Positions 11,601 through 19,759 of a stretch of 64,000 nucleotides of DNA are shown in pieces (position 1 is the first letter of the stretch; every line of letters starts with the position of its first letter). The notes beneath the pieces are model-generated. The model worked only from the letters and a program-made list of their open reading frames with translations, did not search any database and was not told where the DNA came from. The stretch spans positions 1 through 64,000 of the forward strand of contig NZ_ATMR01000060.1 of the NCBI RefSeq assembly GCF_000427335.1, read 5' to 3'. The stretch comes from Winogradskyella psychrotolerans RS-3. Its GTDB lineage: Bacteria; Bacteroidota; Bacteroidia; Flavobacteriales; Flavobacteriaceae. The translations under genes were made by a program, and so were the position numbers.

Positions 11601-11608
11601 AACGATAA
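5693..11608 (+). CDS. Giant secreted T9SS type B adhesin-like repeat protein
   Basis: The start is GTG at 5693 (MRNNLLNLKIIII) or TTG at 5687; no ATG precedes the signal peptide, which ends HA-QLGFC. The GTG gives about 1971 aa. After the signal come the same N domain as the 1.2-kb paralogue (ending GGCGNDLAIDDI) and Ig-like modules with NWYD and TGC. Two shorter glycine/threonine-rich modules with FSFNP and FSFSP motifs follow. Next are ten repeats of roughly 85-110 residues, and a type B sorting domain beginning PLYFTPNGDGNN. It should be exported by the type IX system and displayed on the surface. Either start lies within or just after the TATATTTG box, so the mRNA would be nearly leaderless unless another promoter is used. 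Function as an adhesin is inferred from architecture. Confidence 0.88.
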   Translation: MRNNLLNLKIIIIFCISFFSKEVHAQLGFCQGNSGDPIFVEDFGAGTSYIPQLPVGTTTYTFVGYPGPQDGQYTIGPETFHYGWSMPSDHTGDVNGKALIVNASFTTGEFYTAPINGLCENTTYEFSSWLLNILPLSGCGGNGIPVNVQFEIWDNTNTNLLASGDTGNIYSEVTPTWEQYGLVFQTLPNQTSVILKMINNGAGGCGNDLAIDDIVFKSCGDLIAVEDSSTNNSASICNSQAPYSDVITAIPDFTVFSNHFYQWQVSTDGVNWTDVAGETNASISISGITTRTYYRTKVAEYATNINNLDCNTFSDIYEVFINPNPVAPTSNGDIDFDCISNQATLSVAAVSGIIINWYDAAVGGTLVQSNSESYTATAPGIYYAESVDAITGCVSITRASINASGATFPETPVSDGDVNFSCITNDATLSVTVPSGIVVNWYDAPTGGALLQSDSISYLTAMEGTYYAEAVNTVTGCVSLTRVGVTTSTVLPDAPISDGDANSGCNSDEATLSVTVPSGIIVDWFDAATAGNLLVSNSTTLVVDTSGTYYAQATDLITGCISATRTAVNGDILTQDVASFNITATCDGATVIINDTLGGTFSFNPSPTDGAIIDSNTGTVTNGTSGASYTIEYVTSGLCSDTKTETFNVLVADDASFTINPTCDGGVSTITGDTGGSFSFSPMPTDGASIDTNTGLITGGASDATYTLEYTTSGICPSTSTQSVTVYSAVTPIAPTPLEVCDDGTPDGLTVIDLSLKNAEITGSNPNYSISYYETLAEAEAETNVLPMLYTNTSNGQIIFAKVKDVNTGCYAITTLELLVQQAPIANTPQALIYCDPDNDGYGLFTLTDVNDEITGGVTSGLTVTYHETQTNADIGVDAIDTTVSYNNIVQNAQILYVRVESSTIATDCATIILLELIVEPTPQLVDPTPLQECDDISADGYATFDLTSKASELLNGQDPAQYIVSYYETEANAEIANSAITNPLAYVNTDDFNQIIWIRVEDNTTVEGCYKITSLELIANALPVLVTLAPLELCDVNNSGDEQEGFILENVNDDILNGQTGITLTHYETQLDADNATNPIVSPYVNTSNPQTIFVRAQNDITGCYNTVTLTLRVNPIPTPEPNPDSIEICDVDNDGFGQFDLEIRTVEITNGESDVVITYHETQNDAETGSNAIVGLYNNIVAHNQLIYVRSENTLTGCYSLTQNALELIVNPAPEVPINLEAYTICDSNNDGLAQFDLTTKDEEILNGQDPLNVILTYHISAVNAETGTNPIINIVNYTNTGNPQNIYVRLYDPITGCYDTGQFELIVALPPEAIQPTQLSECDDLGEVPGDEITAFDLTVKNVEITGGNTSWSVAYYETNTDAQAQENAIPDPTNYNNTSVNGQVANPQTLYAVVTDTNTGCVDFVTLTIRVLPNPTPTESSLLPNIELCDDINTGDGVEVFDLTENEILIRNGEAGVTVTYYESADDANSGTNEIPDPTQYTNIEASEQEIYVRVTKDATGCYALVDFTIVVHPLPTVVAVTDFIQCELNTDGFDNFDLTTKDEDVLNGQDPTQFIVSYHENLADAEAGINGIAGSYTNLSNPQQIFVTITNTITGCSISTQSFNIEVQEAAQANSNMEPIVYETCDDNMETDGNPANDSAQFNLTTRDAEVLDGQDPLNYIVTYFATQEEADLNVNPLPTLYENSINPQVIYARVDNDTLDTTGNDTSICYEVAALTLQVNPLPEFNLEDNYTLCLNTNGTEILEPLVIDTGLSTADYTFIWTYEGALISHTGSSIMPTEGGTYAVYITNIVTGCENEDSTLVIESEPPSLTIELVTQAFADNHVLEALAIGIGVYEYSLDGGPWQDEGTFTNVSAGDHEITARDKNGCGLTVTSKFIIDYPLYFTPNGDGNNETWNIEGIGSNAIIYIFDRYGKLLKQLSPDGEGWNGTFNGNAMPTSDYWFTVEYDEPSSGVRKEFRAHFSLKR
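7888..10890 (+). repeat. Ten tandem acidic protein repeats within the large adhesin gene
   Basis: Each unit begins with a CDD/CDxDNDG-type acidic cysteine motif and continues through FDLT, an EILNGQDP-like turn, YYET or YHET followed by DA, and YVNT-NPQ. It then has an IFVRV strand and a TGCY motif. I count ten units, diverged at the DNA level. The acidic start resembles a possible calcium-binding loop. The repeats are imperfect enough that recombination between them is not obvious. Confidence 0.75.
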
Positions 11609-11623
11609 ATTGATTTTTTAATT

Positions 11624-11660
11624 AAACCTAACAGGTTTTTGAAACCTGTTAGGTTTTGTT
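11624..11660. terminator. Perfect 15-bp hairpin terminator between convergent genes
   Basis: AAACCTAACAGGTTT at 11624-11638 pairs perfectly with 11642-11656 across a three-base loop. It lies between the stop codons of the adhesin gene and the leftward SH3-domain gene and has short T tracts on both sides, so it can act on both strands. The word AACCT-GTTAGGTT also resembles the hairpin at 12.66 kb. Confidence 0.7.
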
Positions 11661-11668
11661 ATTTTTGG

Positions 11669-12520
11669 TTAACAGCCCTTAGGCATATCAAACTCAATAA
11701 TTTTTTCAGTGATATTATCTTCAAAATCGGTCAAGATGATTTTAAGAAAAACACGATTTGTTGAAACTCCAATAGGATAGTCCTTCACGTTTTTTATCGT
11801 CTTAAAATAGTCTAACCAGTCTGCTCCACATTGGTCAATAACTTCAGTTTTTAAATCCTCTACAGAAGTGTCAATAAATTGTTTCCAATCATTTTCAGTA
11901 TACGCTAACGTTTCAAAAGTGTTAGATCTCGTTTGTTTTAATGGCTTCCATTTCGAATCAAAATGTTTCCAGTCATTGGCATCACATTTCTTATCGACGC
12001 TCATAAACGAAATGCTGTTTTCGTAACGCTGAAAAATACTCACATGCTTATAGTCATTATCAACTAAAACAATTTGTTTTTTTTCAGGTGACTCTCCTAA
12101 ATCGACATGGATTGTTGTAGAGTCGGTTTGTTTTAAGTTATAAAGTCTTTTAGAATCACTTGTCGCTAAATTCTTTATTTCAACATTCAATTGGTCTAAA
12201 TCTAATCGAATGGTTTTAGAAATTTTTGTTGAAGATAAGTAGCCATTAAATACATAGCCAATATGGTTTCGAGTTTCAACTTTTACCCATTCTCCACTTA
12301 CTTTTTTTCCGCCATCGAGCACGACTAATTTTTTATCTGTTTTTTCAAGGACTCCAATGGCCTCGCCATAGGCTAATTTGCTTAGCATTTTGCCGCTTAC
12401 ATCGGGCTGGTCTCTAAGGGATAATCCGCTTTCTGCTGCTACATAAGCATTTTGTTGTGCTGTTACTAATGCGACAGTGAAGAGCATTCCGATCGCTAAA
12501 ATCTGCTTTAAATTTCTCAT
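11669..12520 (-). CDS. Secreted SH3-like domain protein, function unknown
   Basis: 283 aa with a signal peptide (MRNLKQILAIGMLFTVALVTAQ). Residues about 25-95 form a bacterial SH3-like module: LSLRDQPDVSGKMLSKLAYG, then GEWVKVET and GYVFNGYL. Such modules commonly bind peptidoglycan or mediate protein contacts. The rest (about 100-283) is charged, with conserved-looking tryptophans (DWKHF, WKPL, DWLDYF), and I do not recognise it. The gene ends just before the strong hairpin shared with the adhesin gene. It may be co-transcribed with the alpha-2-macroglobulin gene upstream, although a 210-base gap with hairpins separates them. Confidence 0.75.
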   Translation of the reverse strand: MRNLKQILAIGMLFTVALVTAQQNAYVAAESGLSLRDQPDVSGKMLSKLAYGEAIGVLEKTDKKLVVLDGGKKVSGEWVKVETRNHIGYVFNGYLSSTKISKTIRLDLDQLNVEIKNLATSDSKRLYNLKQTDSTTIHVDLGESPEKKQIVLVDNDYKHVSIFQRYENSISFMSVDKKCDANDWKHFDSKWKPLKQTRSNTFETLAYTENDWKQFIDTSVEDLKTEVIDQCGADWLDYFKTIKNVKDYPIGVSTNRVFLKIILTDFEDNITEKIIEFDMPKGC

Positions 12521-12662
12521 AATTTTGTGATTTAAGGTTAAACATTTTTAGCGGTTTTGTTTCTAGGATTCTTGCCTTCCGGACGGCGAGTATTTAGTTT
12601 ATTTACTCATCCTGCAAGGTCTTTTTTTTGACCATGTAGGTATTAATTTTCTAGGTTAATTA

Positions 12663-12693
12663 GACCTACAAGGTTTTTGAAACCTTGCAGGTC
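12663..12693. terminator. Hairpin downstream of the alpha-2-macroglobulin gene
   Basis: GACCTACAAGGTTT (12663-12676) pairs with AAACCTTGCAGGTC (12680-12693) with one imperfect pair and a TTG loop. It lies between two leftward genes. There is no good T tract, so it may be a processing or attenuation hairpin or a dispersed repeat rather than a full terminator. Confidence 0.45.
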
Positions 12694-12702
12694 TGGAATG
12701 AG

Positions 12703-12722
12703 ATTCCTGCCTGCGCAGGAAT
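12703..12722. repeat. REP-like palindrome, copy 1
   Basis: ATTCCTGC-CTGC-GCAGGAAT, an 8-bp perfect stem. It is one of five copies in the window of the same intergenic palindrome family (others at 18.50, 26.84, 28.26 and 28.31 kb). Confidence 0.7.
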
Positions 12723-12730
12723 TTGTTGTG

Positions 12731-15700
12731 CTACTTCTCAACAGTGATCCATTCTCCTTTGTTTCTTACCAAATAGTCATTATCATACATAGCTTCAGCT
12801 TGTGAGCCTGGTAAATAATAGGTGCCTAGGTAAGAGGCATTCAGCAACACGGTAAACGTTTTGGTACCATGTTTGCCTTTAGGATTCATATCGAAATAGA
12901 AATTTACTCTGTCATCTCTAATGTCTGTGTATCTCGCTTGACTTACTGTGGTATCTCCAAAGGCTGTAAATCTTGTATTGACAATATCCCAACCCGAAGG
13001 GAAAATTTGCGTTAAGGCCACATCATGTACATAGTCATTAGTTAAGTTGGAAATACTTACTGTGGCTACAAAATCTTGCCCTTGTAGTAGTGTTTTAACA
13101 TCAATTTTGTTGCCTTGTAAATCTTTATAAATTGTTGAAATACTAAAGCCACGTTGTTCCGCTAATTCTTCGCCTAATTTTAATTTACCAGAGTTTAAAA
13201 TGCGTACATAAACCAAATTGTCTTTGGCGTTGTTGATCGTAATTTGATTACTGCCATCAGTAATAGGAATACTGCGTTGTGCAATGGCATTTTTAGTGTC
13301 TATAGTTTCTGATTTGCCATTAATACTATAAGTCAGTTTTAAATCTTTACCTCCATTTTTAACGACCATTTTTCCCATGGCTAATAAGCTATAAGCCGTC
13401 GTTTGTGTGCTCATCCAATTATTGATTGATAAATCTTTAGCAATGGTTTTCGCTAAATCTCTCGCTTTGGGGTTGCCCGTAATAATCATCGTTTCTAAAG
13501 CCATGGCTCTATTTCGATCTACTGAACCATAGGTGTAATAATTAGATTTAGACGGTTGGAAATTGATATTTGCTGTTTTAGAAATCGCATCACTCGCTTC
13601 TTGTTGTCCTGCTAAAGCATAAGCTGCTGCTAATCTCCATTTGGCTTCGTTAGATAGTTCTTCAAACTCACGCAATCTATTCATGCTTGCTAAATCTGGA
13701 CTACCAGCTAATGCTAAGGTGTATAAACGATAGGCTTGTGCCAAATCGGAATGATAAACACGATAACTAGGTCTCCAATTTCTAGAGGCTTGTTGTTGGT
13801 AAGCAATCCAGTTGCTCTTAAACGTTAATGGCAATACAAAGCCTTTTTTCTCAGCTTCAATCATAAAGTGACCAGCATAACTTGTACTCCAATCATTGGC
13901 TGTACTTTCTCCCATCCAATAACTCATGCCTCCATTGGCTTGTTGGAAATTACCCAAACGTTTAATACCACTTTCAATATTACTTTGCACTTCTTTTTTC
14001 TTCTGAGCCGTTAAATCAAATATATCAGCTAAAAATAGTTGCGGGAACACACCAGATGTGGTTTGTTCTAAACAACCGTGTGGATAGCGGATTAAATATT
14101 GTAATCTACCCGTAAAGTCCATTGGTGGTAAGGTTGAAAATTCTACCGTTGCTGAATTTGTTCCTACAACACCAAAGGTTGTGATATCTATTGTTTGTTT
14201 GGCATTCGCCTCTAATTCATTATCAATAACACGCGATGTAAACGGATTAGGATTCTCTACGTCAATTTCAACTTTGTAGGTTGATTTTTCTCCATTTCCT
14301 GTAGCGATGACTTCAATGGTATTGATGCCTTTTGCTTTGGTAACATCCAATTCAAAATAGACCATTTTTTCATCTGGTTTATTGAATTTTAGCGATTGTG
14401 AAGCGTCGCCTTTTACGACAATACCATCACTTAATTTTAAGATTAGATTGACATTTTTCACTTTGTCTTCCATGGCAAAAACTGTCACAGGAAGTGTTAC
14501 TTTTTCGCCAGGACTCAATTTACGTGGTAAAGTCGCTAACACCATTAATGGTTTTTTAACCTGAACCGATTTCTCAGCACTTCCATAAGCTTCCGTCGCA
14601 TTATTACCTGCTACAACCATGGCTCTAACCGCACCAATATAATTTGGCATTTTAAGTTGATGCGTTTTGGTTTGACCTTTATCTAAAAGGAAAGGGCCTA
14701 AATAGGTCACCACAGGTTTAAAACGGTTGGCTTTCTTGTTTTTTCCAGCAGCAGCACTGCCATCTCCACCAATAGCGAAGACTTGGTCAATACTTCCTGA
14801 ATACGCTCCAATAACATCATCAAAAATATCCCAAGTTTTTACGCCTAAAGCTTCACGTGCATAGAAACTATCCCAAGCATTTGGTGTTTTAAAACGCGTT
14901 AAATCTAACAAGCCTTCTTCTACAACGGCAATGGTATAGGTCATAGATTTGTTATTCTTTTCAGATACTTTTATCTCGTAAGATTGCTCAGGTCTAATAA
15001 CATCTGGCATCTTAATTTGAGGTTCTAATTTAGTTGCAGGATCTTCTACCATCATCGGAATGACTCCATATAGACGAATTGGTAAATCGTTAGACGTTAT
15101 CGCATGCGGTTGCAATAATGAAATGTTGATAAAGACGTTTGGTGCCATTTCGGAAGTTACAGGAATATCAATGGTGGTTTCGCCTGGCTTGGTTTTTACC
15201 CATTGATGTTGTAGCACTTCTGAACCATTTTCTATACTTACTAAAGCCCGACCTTCAGATCCTGAAGGGAAGGTTAATTTTGCCGTATCGCCAACATTAT
15301 AATTTTCTTTATCGGTTGAAAACACTAACATTTTAGCCGCTTCCTTATCGATTGAAGGATTTGATGACCACCAGTTTTTATAGAAATAAGCCGTTCTTCC
15401 TGTGGCATGACCACTTACAGGATCTACAACTCTAATTAAGTAGCGTCCGCGTTCGTCTTCTGGGATTTTTAGTTTGAAATTTGCTTTTCCATTGGCATCT
15501 GTATTCACAGAAAACGTCTGAACAGGTCTGTGGTAATCACTCGATACGTAACTCGATAAGTTATCGTAAGACGAATTCCACCACCAACGCCATTCCACTT
15601 TATAAACCTTGACTTCTAGTTTCTCTCTTTTAATAGGTTTGCCTTCAGCCGTTACGGTTGCGATATTGAACGTGTGGTTTTCATCTGTAAAGAATGAACC

Positions 15701-18303
15701 ATAATTGTTGCCTTTTGGTGATTGTAACCCAACAAAACTTTCGTAAGGTGCATAGGGCATGGTAAAAGCATCTAGTGAAAAATCACCTCCGTTTTCAAAC
15801 GCTCGCACTAAAAATTGAGCTGTTAACATACCAGGAGCATTTTTACCGATATTTAATTTCGCGTCAATTGTAGCATGGCCTTCTTCATCTAAATTACCTT
15901 CAAAAACATTGGTTTCTTCAGAATTGAATGTTCGTGTAGGATCGTTGAAAACGTAATCTTTATAGCCTTTAAAACTTGTATAAGTTGATGTGAATTTTGC
16001 TTTTATTTCCGCTTTTAAGTTCTTTGCTGGTGCGCCGTGTAACCAGGTCACATTTAAATCTCCTTGAAGTGGCTTGTCGTTGGTTAAAATATCATTTTCA
16101 AAATCGATTTTAATTTTTAATCGGTTTGGTTTTACCGTTTCAATTTTTAAACCTTTAGAAAAGGTTGCTCCTCCAACAGAAACCTTCGCATTATAATTTC
16201 CGGTTTTGTAATCGGTTGAGGTTGGTACAGTGAAATCATAGAAATTATTAAGGTTGTCTATAGAGATTTTTCTGTATACCAATTTTCCAACAGGATCTGT
16301 GATTTCTAATTTTACAGGATGACGCTTTGGTAGTTTATTCGCAACGTCATTCAACATAAACGTTAAAACAAACTGTCTCCGGGTCTCCAAACACCACGTT
16401 CTGCATAGATATAACCTTTAAGTCCACGTTGTAGTCGGTTACCAGACACATCAAATTTACTCAGCGATAAGGACATACCATCGTGTAATTTAATATAACT
16501 CACATTACTACCTTTAGTAGCAATCGCAAAAGCGGCTCTGTGTTTAGCATCGATTTTTATAATACCGTCTTTATTGGTAATTCCATTTGCTAATTCTTGT
16601 TGTTGGTAATTGTATAGTGTGACTTTTGCAGCACTTTCTGGACTAGTTGATAGAATATTCGTTATCGCAAATAAATAATTGTTATCCGCACCTTGTTTCG
16701 CAATAATTCCAAGATCTGAACTAATTAAATTCTGAGACACCACGCGATTGCCGTAATTGTAATAAGAGTCCGTACAAGGATTGTCTCTATCTCTCCAACG
16801 ATAATTGGTGTTTCTGTAGCTATAGGTTAAATTGTCCCAGTAGCGTTCTTCGCGCAAGTTTTCTTCTTCTTCAGAAAGCTCCTCAGAAGCGTAGTAATCT
16901 TCCTCATAATAATCGTCGTAATAATCATCTTCGTCAATGGTTGTTGTTTCAGCGTTTGACGTACAATCGTAAAGCGAATACTCCTTTTTAAAGCTCAGTT
17001 CTACTCTGTAAATCGCACCAGGATCTGCTTTAAGGTATTTTGATAAATCAATACTGTAAGCTTTCCATTTTCCGGTATTTTGATTCTCTTCTTGAATTAA
17101 AGTGATGGTCTCCTTTGCAATACGTCGTCCTACTTTTTTAATAGCATATTGGTCGCCACTATTAAGGTCGTAATCTTGTAAAAATTGAAGGACGTTATCT
17201 TCAAATATTTTAATGATTCTGACATCGACTTTACTCAAATTAACTGCTTCAAAATTGAATTTTAATTCTTTTGAATTTGGAAGAATACTTCCGTTGCTAA
17301 TAAGTCGGACTTCAGGTTTTAATTCTTCAAAAGTTAGCAGTTCTGAAAACGGTTTCTTTAATTTGAAACCATCGGTATTTTTAATGCCTTTAAAGACATC
17401 GACTTGAATATCTCCAACCAATTTAGTATCTGGATACACTCTTAGTACATTACCATCGACAATATATTTTGGGTTTTTAACGCCTTGAAGCGATACCAAT
17501 CCAGCGAAATTTTGCTGCTTCACTAAAGGATCTGAAAAGTTTAGCGATAAGAATTGTTCCGGACTTTGAACAACTTCTGTATTAACAATGGTGAAATTAT
17601 TTTTTCCAGGAATAGTGATAAAGTTCTCTCCTTTATTGTCCGCTTTTATGGCAGATCCATCCCATGTGACATCAATTTTACTGTCTTCAACTAAACGGTT
17701 AATACTATCTATTTTAAACTCGAAGAATTTTGAAGTTTCATTAGCTTCATTCCATACTAAATGTAAAGATTTTGAGTTCTGAGTAGCAGCGACTAATTTT
17801 TTAGCCTCATTAAGTGAAATCACATCAGCCGATCGTAATTGCGCAAACATATACTGCCATTCCTTACTATACGATTGTAGGTTTTGGGTGGTGATATTAA
17901 AGCTTGGTGTGATGGTTTTAAATTGAAACGTATAATCTTCAAAATCCTTTGGTATAGTGTTATAAATTTCACCCAATTTAACGTTTACGGTGTATTCTGT
18001 AGCAGGTTCTAGATTTTCGTCTGGTGTAAACAAAAGTGTATGATTGTTCATGGCTTTTAATTGTCCTTGAACGTGAGGTGTTAATTTAATAAGGTCAGCA
18101 GGTAATGTTTTATCTATTTCCCAACCACTAACAGTATCTGAAAGCGTAATTTTTATAGGATCTGCAACAGACACCAATCCTGAAGTAGTGTAACTGATAT
18201 AGTCTCTAAATTTAAAAATGTTATCCGTTTCAACAGGCTTCTTTTTACAAGAACATACAAATGCTAGAATTAGGAGTAGGAGGAGGTGCTTTTTGATGTT
18301 CAT
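12731..18303 (-). pseudogene. Bacterial alpha-2-macroglobulin lipoprotein, one frameshift
   Basis: The first frame (18303-16363, 646 aa) starts with a lipoprotein signal ending FVCSC, then macroglobulin-type beta domains. It contains an odd acidic, tyrosine-rich stretch (DDYYDDYYEEDYY, near 16.85-16.94 kb). It ends in GVWRPGDSLF just before a premature stop. The second frame (16390-12731) continues with LTFMLNDVANKLP. One extra base in the A run at 16365-16368 gives GVWRPGDSLFLTFML and a protein of 1857 aa, a normal family length. The thioester motif GCLEQT lies near residue 1410, followed by the helical TED domain. These proteins are thought to trap proteases in the periplasm and to act with PBP1C, whose gene is 7 kb away. 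I judge the frameshift to be a base-call loss. Confidence 0.88.
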
Positions 18304-18495
18304 GTTGCTGATGGATTTAATTGAATGTTTCGACTAAGAAGCAAAGGTAGGCGCTTTCTTGTTAAATAAGTACGCTTAGATTTTTAGTTTTAGACGTAGG
18401 TGAATTGTTAAATTGGTCTTAAAGTTAATAATTATACACAAATGAGTTAATGAAGTTGGGAAATATTGTTTATGCAAATTTGGTTTTATTTTGTC

Positions 18496-18515
18496 ATTCC
18501 TGCGAAGGCAGGAAT
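18496..18515. repeat. REP-like palindrome, copy 2
   Basis: ATTCCTGC-GAAG-GCAGGAAT, a perfect 8-bp stem in the intergenic region upstream of the alpha-2-macroglobulin gene. It is preceded by GTC as at 28.25 kb. Confidence 0.75.
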
Positions 18516-18566
18516 CCACCTGATTAGTTCATTCGTTATTATTTAGAGATGAAGTCAATCTTTAAA

Positions 18567-18710
18567 TCAGTCATTCCAATTATTAATCTGAAGCGCTATG
18601 AGAATACCAATAACTACAAGCACAATCTCTCCAATGGCGTATTTAAAGTATTTGCCTGTTTTATTTTCCATAATTAGGTTTTGGCGGATTTTACGGAAGA
18701 ATTTAATCAT
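18567..18710 (-). CDS. 47-residue DUF6090-like membrane peptide (truncated paralogue)
   Basis: ATG at 18710 opens a 47-residue frame: MIKFFRKIRQNL, then KYFKYAIGEIVLVVIG and ILIALQINNWND, then TGA. It matches the first 50 or so residues of the next gene upstream (YLLYAIGEITLVVIG, ILIALQINNWND) almost position by position and then stops. Its start is one base after the stop of that gene, so translation could be coupled. It is either the remnant of a duplicated DUF6090 gene or a kept single-helix membrane peptide. It has one transmembrane segment preceded by basic residues. Confidence 0.6.
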   Translation of the reverse strand: MIKFFRKIRQNLIMENKTGKYFKYAIGEIVLVVIGILIALQINNWND

Positions 18711-18711
18711 T

Positions 18712-19473
18712 TTATAATTCTATTTCTTCGTTTAGTATCACTACTATTTGTGATATTTTGTTTAACACTTCTTCTTGTATCGTATATCTAAGATGCTCAA
18801 CGGCAACTCTATTCATTAAATAGCCAAAATAGGCGTCTTGTTTAAAAATAAAGTCAATGGCCATATTTTCTTTAGGACTTCTTAGGGTATCTAGACCAAT
18901 TCGTTTTCGAGCCTTGGTTAATTCTAGATGCGCACTTACTGGAGCACTTATATTTTGCATATTATTTAGAAGATTCATACTGTTATCTTGATCCTCAAAA
19001 CCTAACTTTACAATTGAGAAATACTCGGCAAGCATTTTTCTAAGCTGGTTATTACATAATAACTCGGCATTTCCAGTACTAATATAGGCATCGTAAGCTC
19101 CTGTTAAAAATTCGGCGCGATACCAGCTTTGAGCACCATAAACGATAAAATTTTTTATAGAATCGTTACTTGCACGAGGTATTTTACCTTCATACATTTT
19201 AATAAGTTCACTACTTTTTCTAATCACATTTTTTTGCATGTACATCGTTTGTTGTAAACGATTTTTAGATTCTAAAAAGTCGGATTTTAATGATACTAAT
19301 AATTTCTGCTCTTGTATTTGTTGTTTTCTATTATCATTCCAATTGTTAATCTGTAATGCAATGAGAATCCCAATAACGACAAGGGTAATTTCACCTATTG
19401 CGTAGAGTAAATATTTCGAAAACTTATTTTCGGATAGAAGTCGTTGGCGTATGAGTCTTAAATAATGAATCAT
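18712..19473 (-). CDS. DUF6090-type single-pass membrane protein
   Basis: 253 aa. The N-terminus is basic (MIHYLRLIRQRLLSENKFSK), followed by one transmembrane helix at about residues 25-43 and the hallmark LQINNWND. A largely helical, charged region probably lies outside the cytoplasm. This architecture is typical of the DUF6090 family, which is abundant in flavobacteria, often in tandem copies, with no known function. The one-base spacing to a truncated copy downstream fits that habit. No catalytic motif is visible. Confidence 0.75.
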   Translation of the reverse strand: MIHYLRLIRQRLLSENKFSKYLLYAIGEITLVVIGILIALQINNWNDNRKQQIQEQKLLVSLKSDFLESKNRLQQTMYMQKNVIRKSSELIKMYEGKIPRASNDSIKNFIVYGAQSWYRAEFLTGAYDAYISTGNAELLCNNQLRKMLAEYFSIVKLGFEDQDNSMNLLNNMQNISAPVSAHLELTKARKRIGLDTLRSPKENMAIDFIFKQDAYFGYLMNRVAVEHLRYTIQEEVLNKISQIVVILNEEIEL

Positions 19474-19759
19474 TTACTCTCGTTAGGATGAAAGTAAATT
19501 AGGTTAATGGTAGTCCTTGAGGTTGGTTAACTATATGTGTTTAAAGATATTAAATTGTTGCTAATAATGGCTTTACATTTAATTTTTATGTTAAAAAAAG
19601 AAATCCACTTTGTTTTAATTGGAGTAGTTCAGGCGTTCTAGGATATTAAATTTTGAAGTATTAAGTGTTCTCTTTTTTGACAAGCTTGCGATGAGAAAAG
19701 CTGATATTTTATTACTAACTTCGCATAAAATTTTAATAATTCATAAAAAATAAGCAAAT

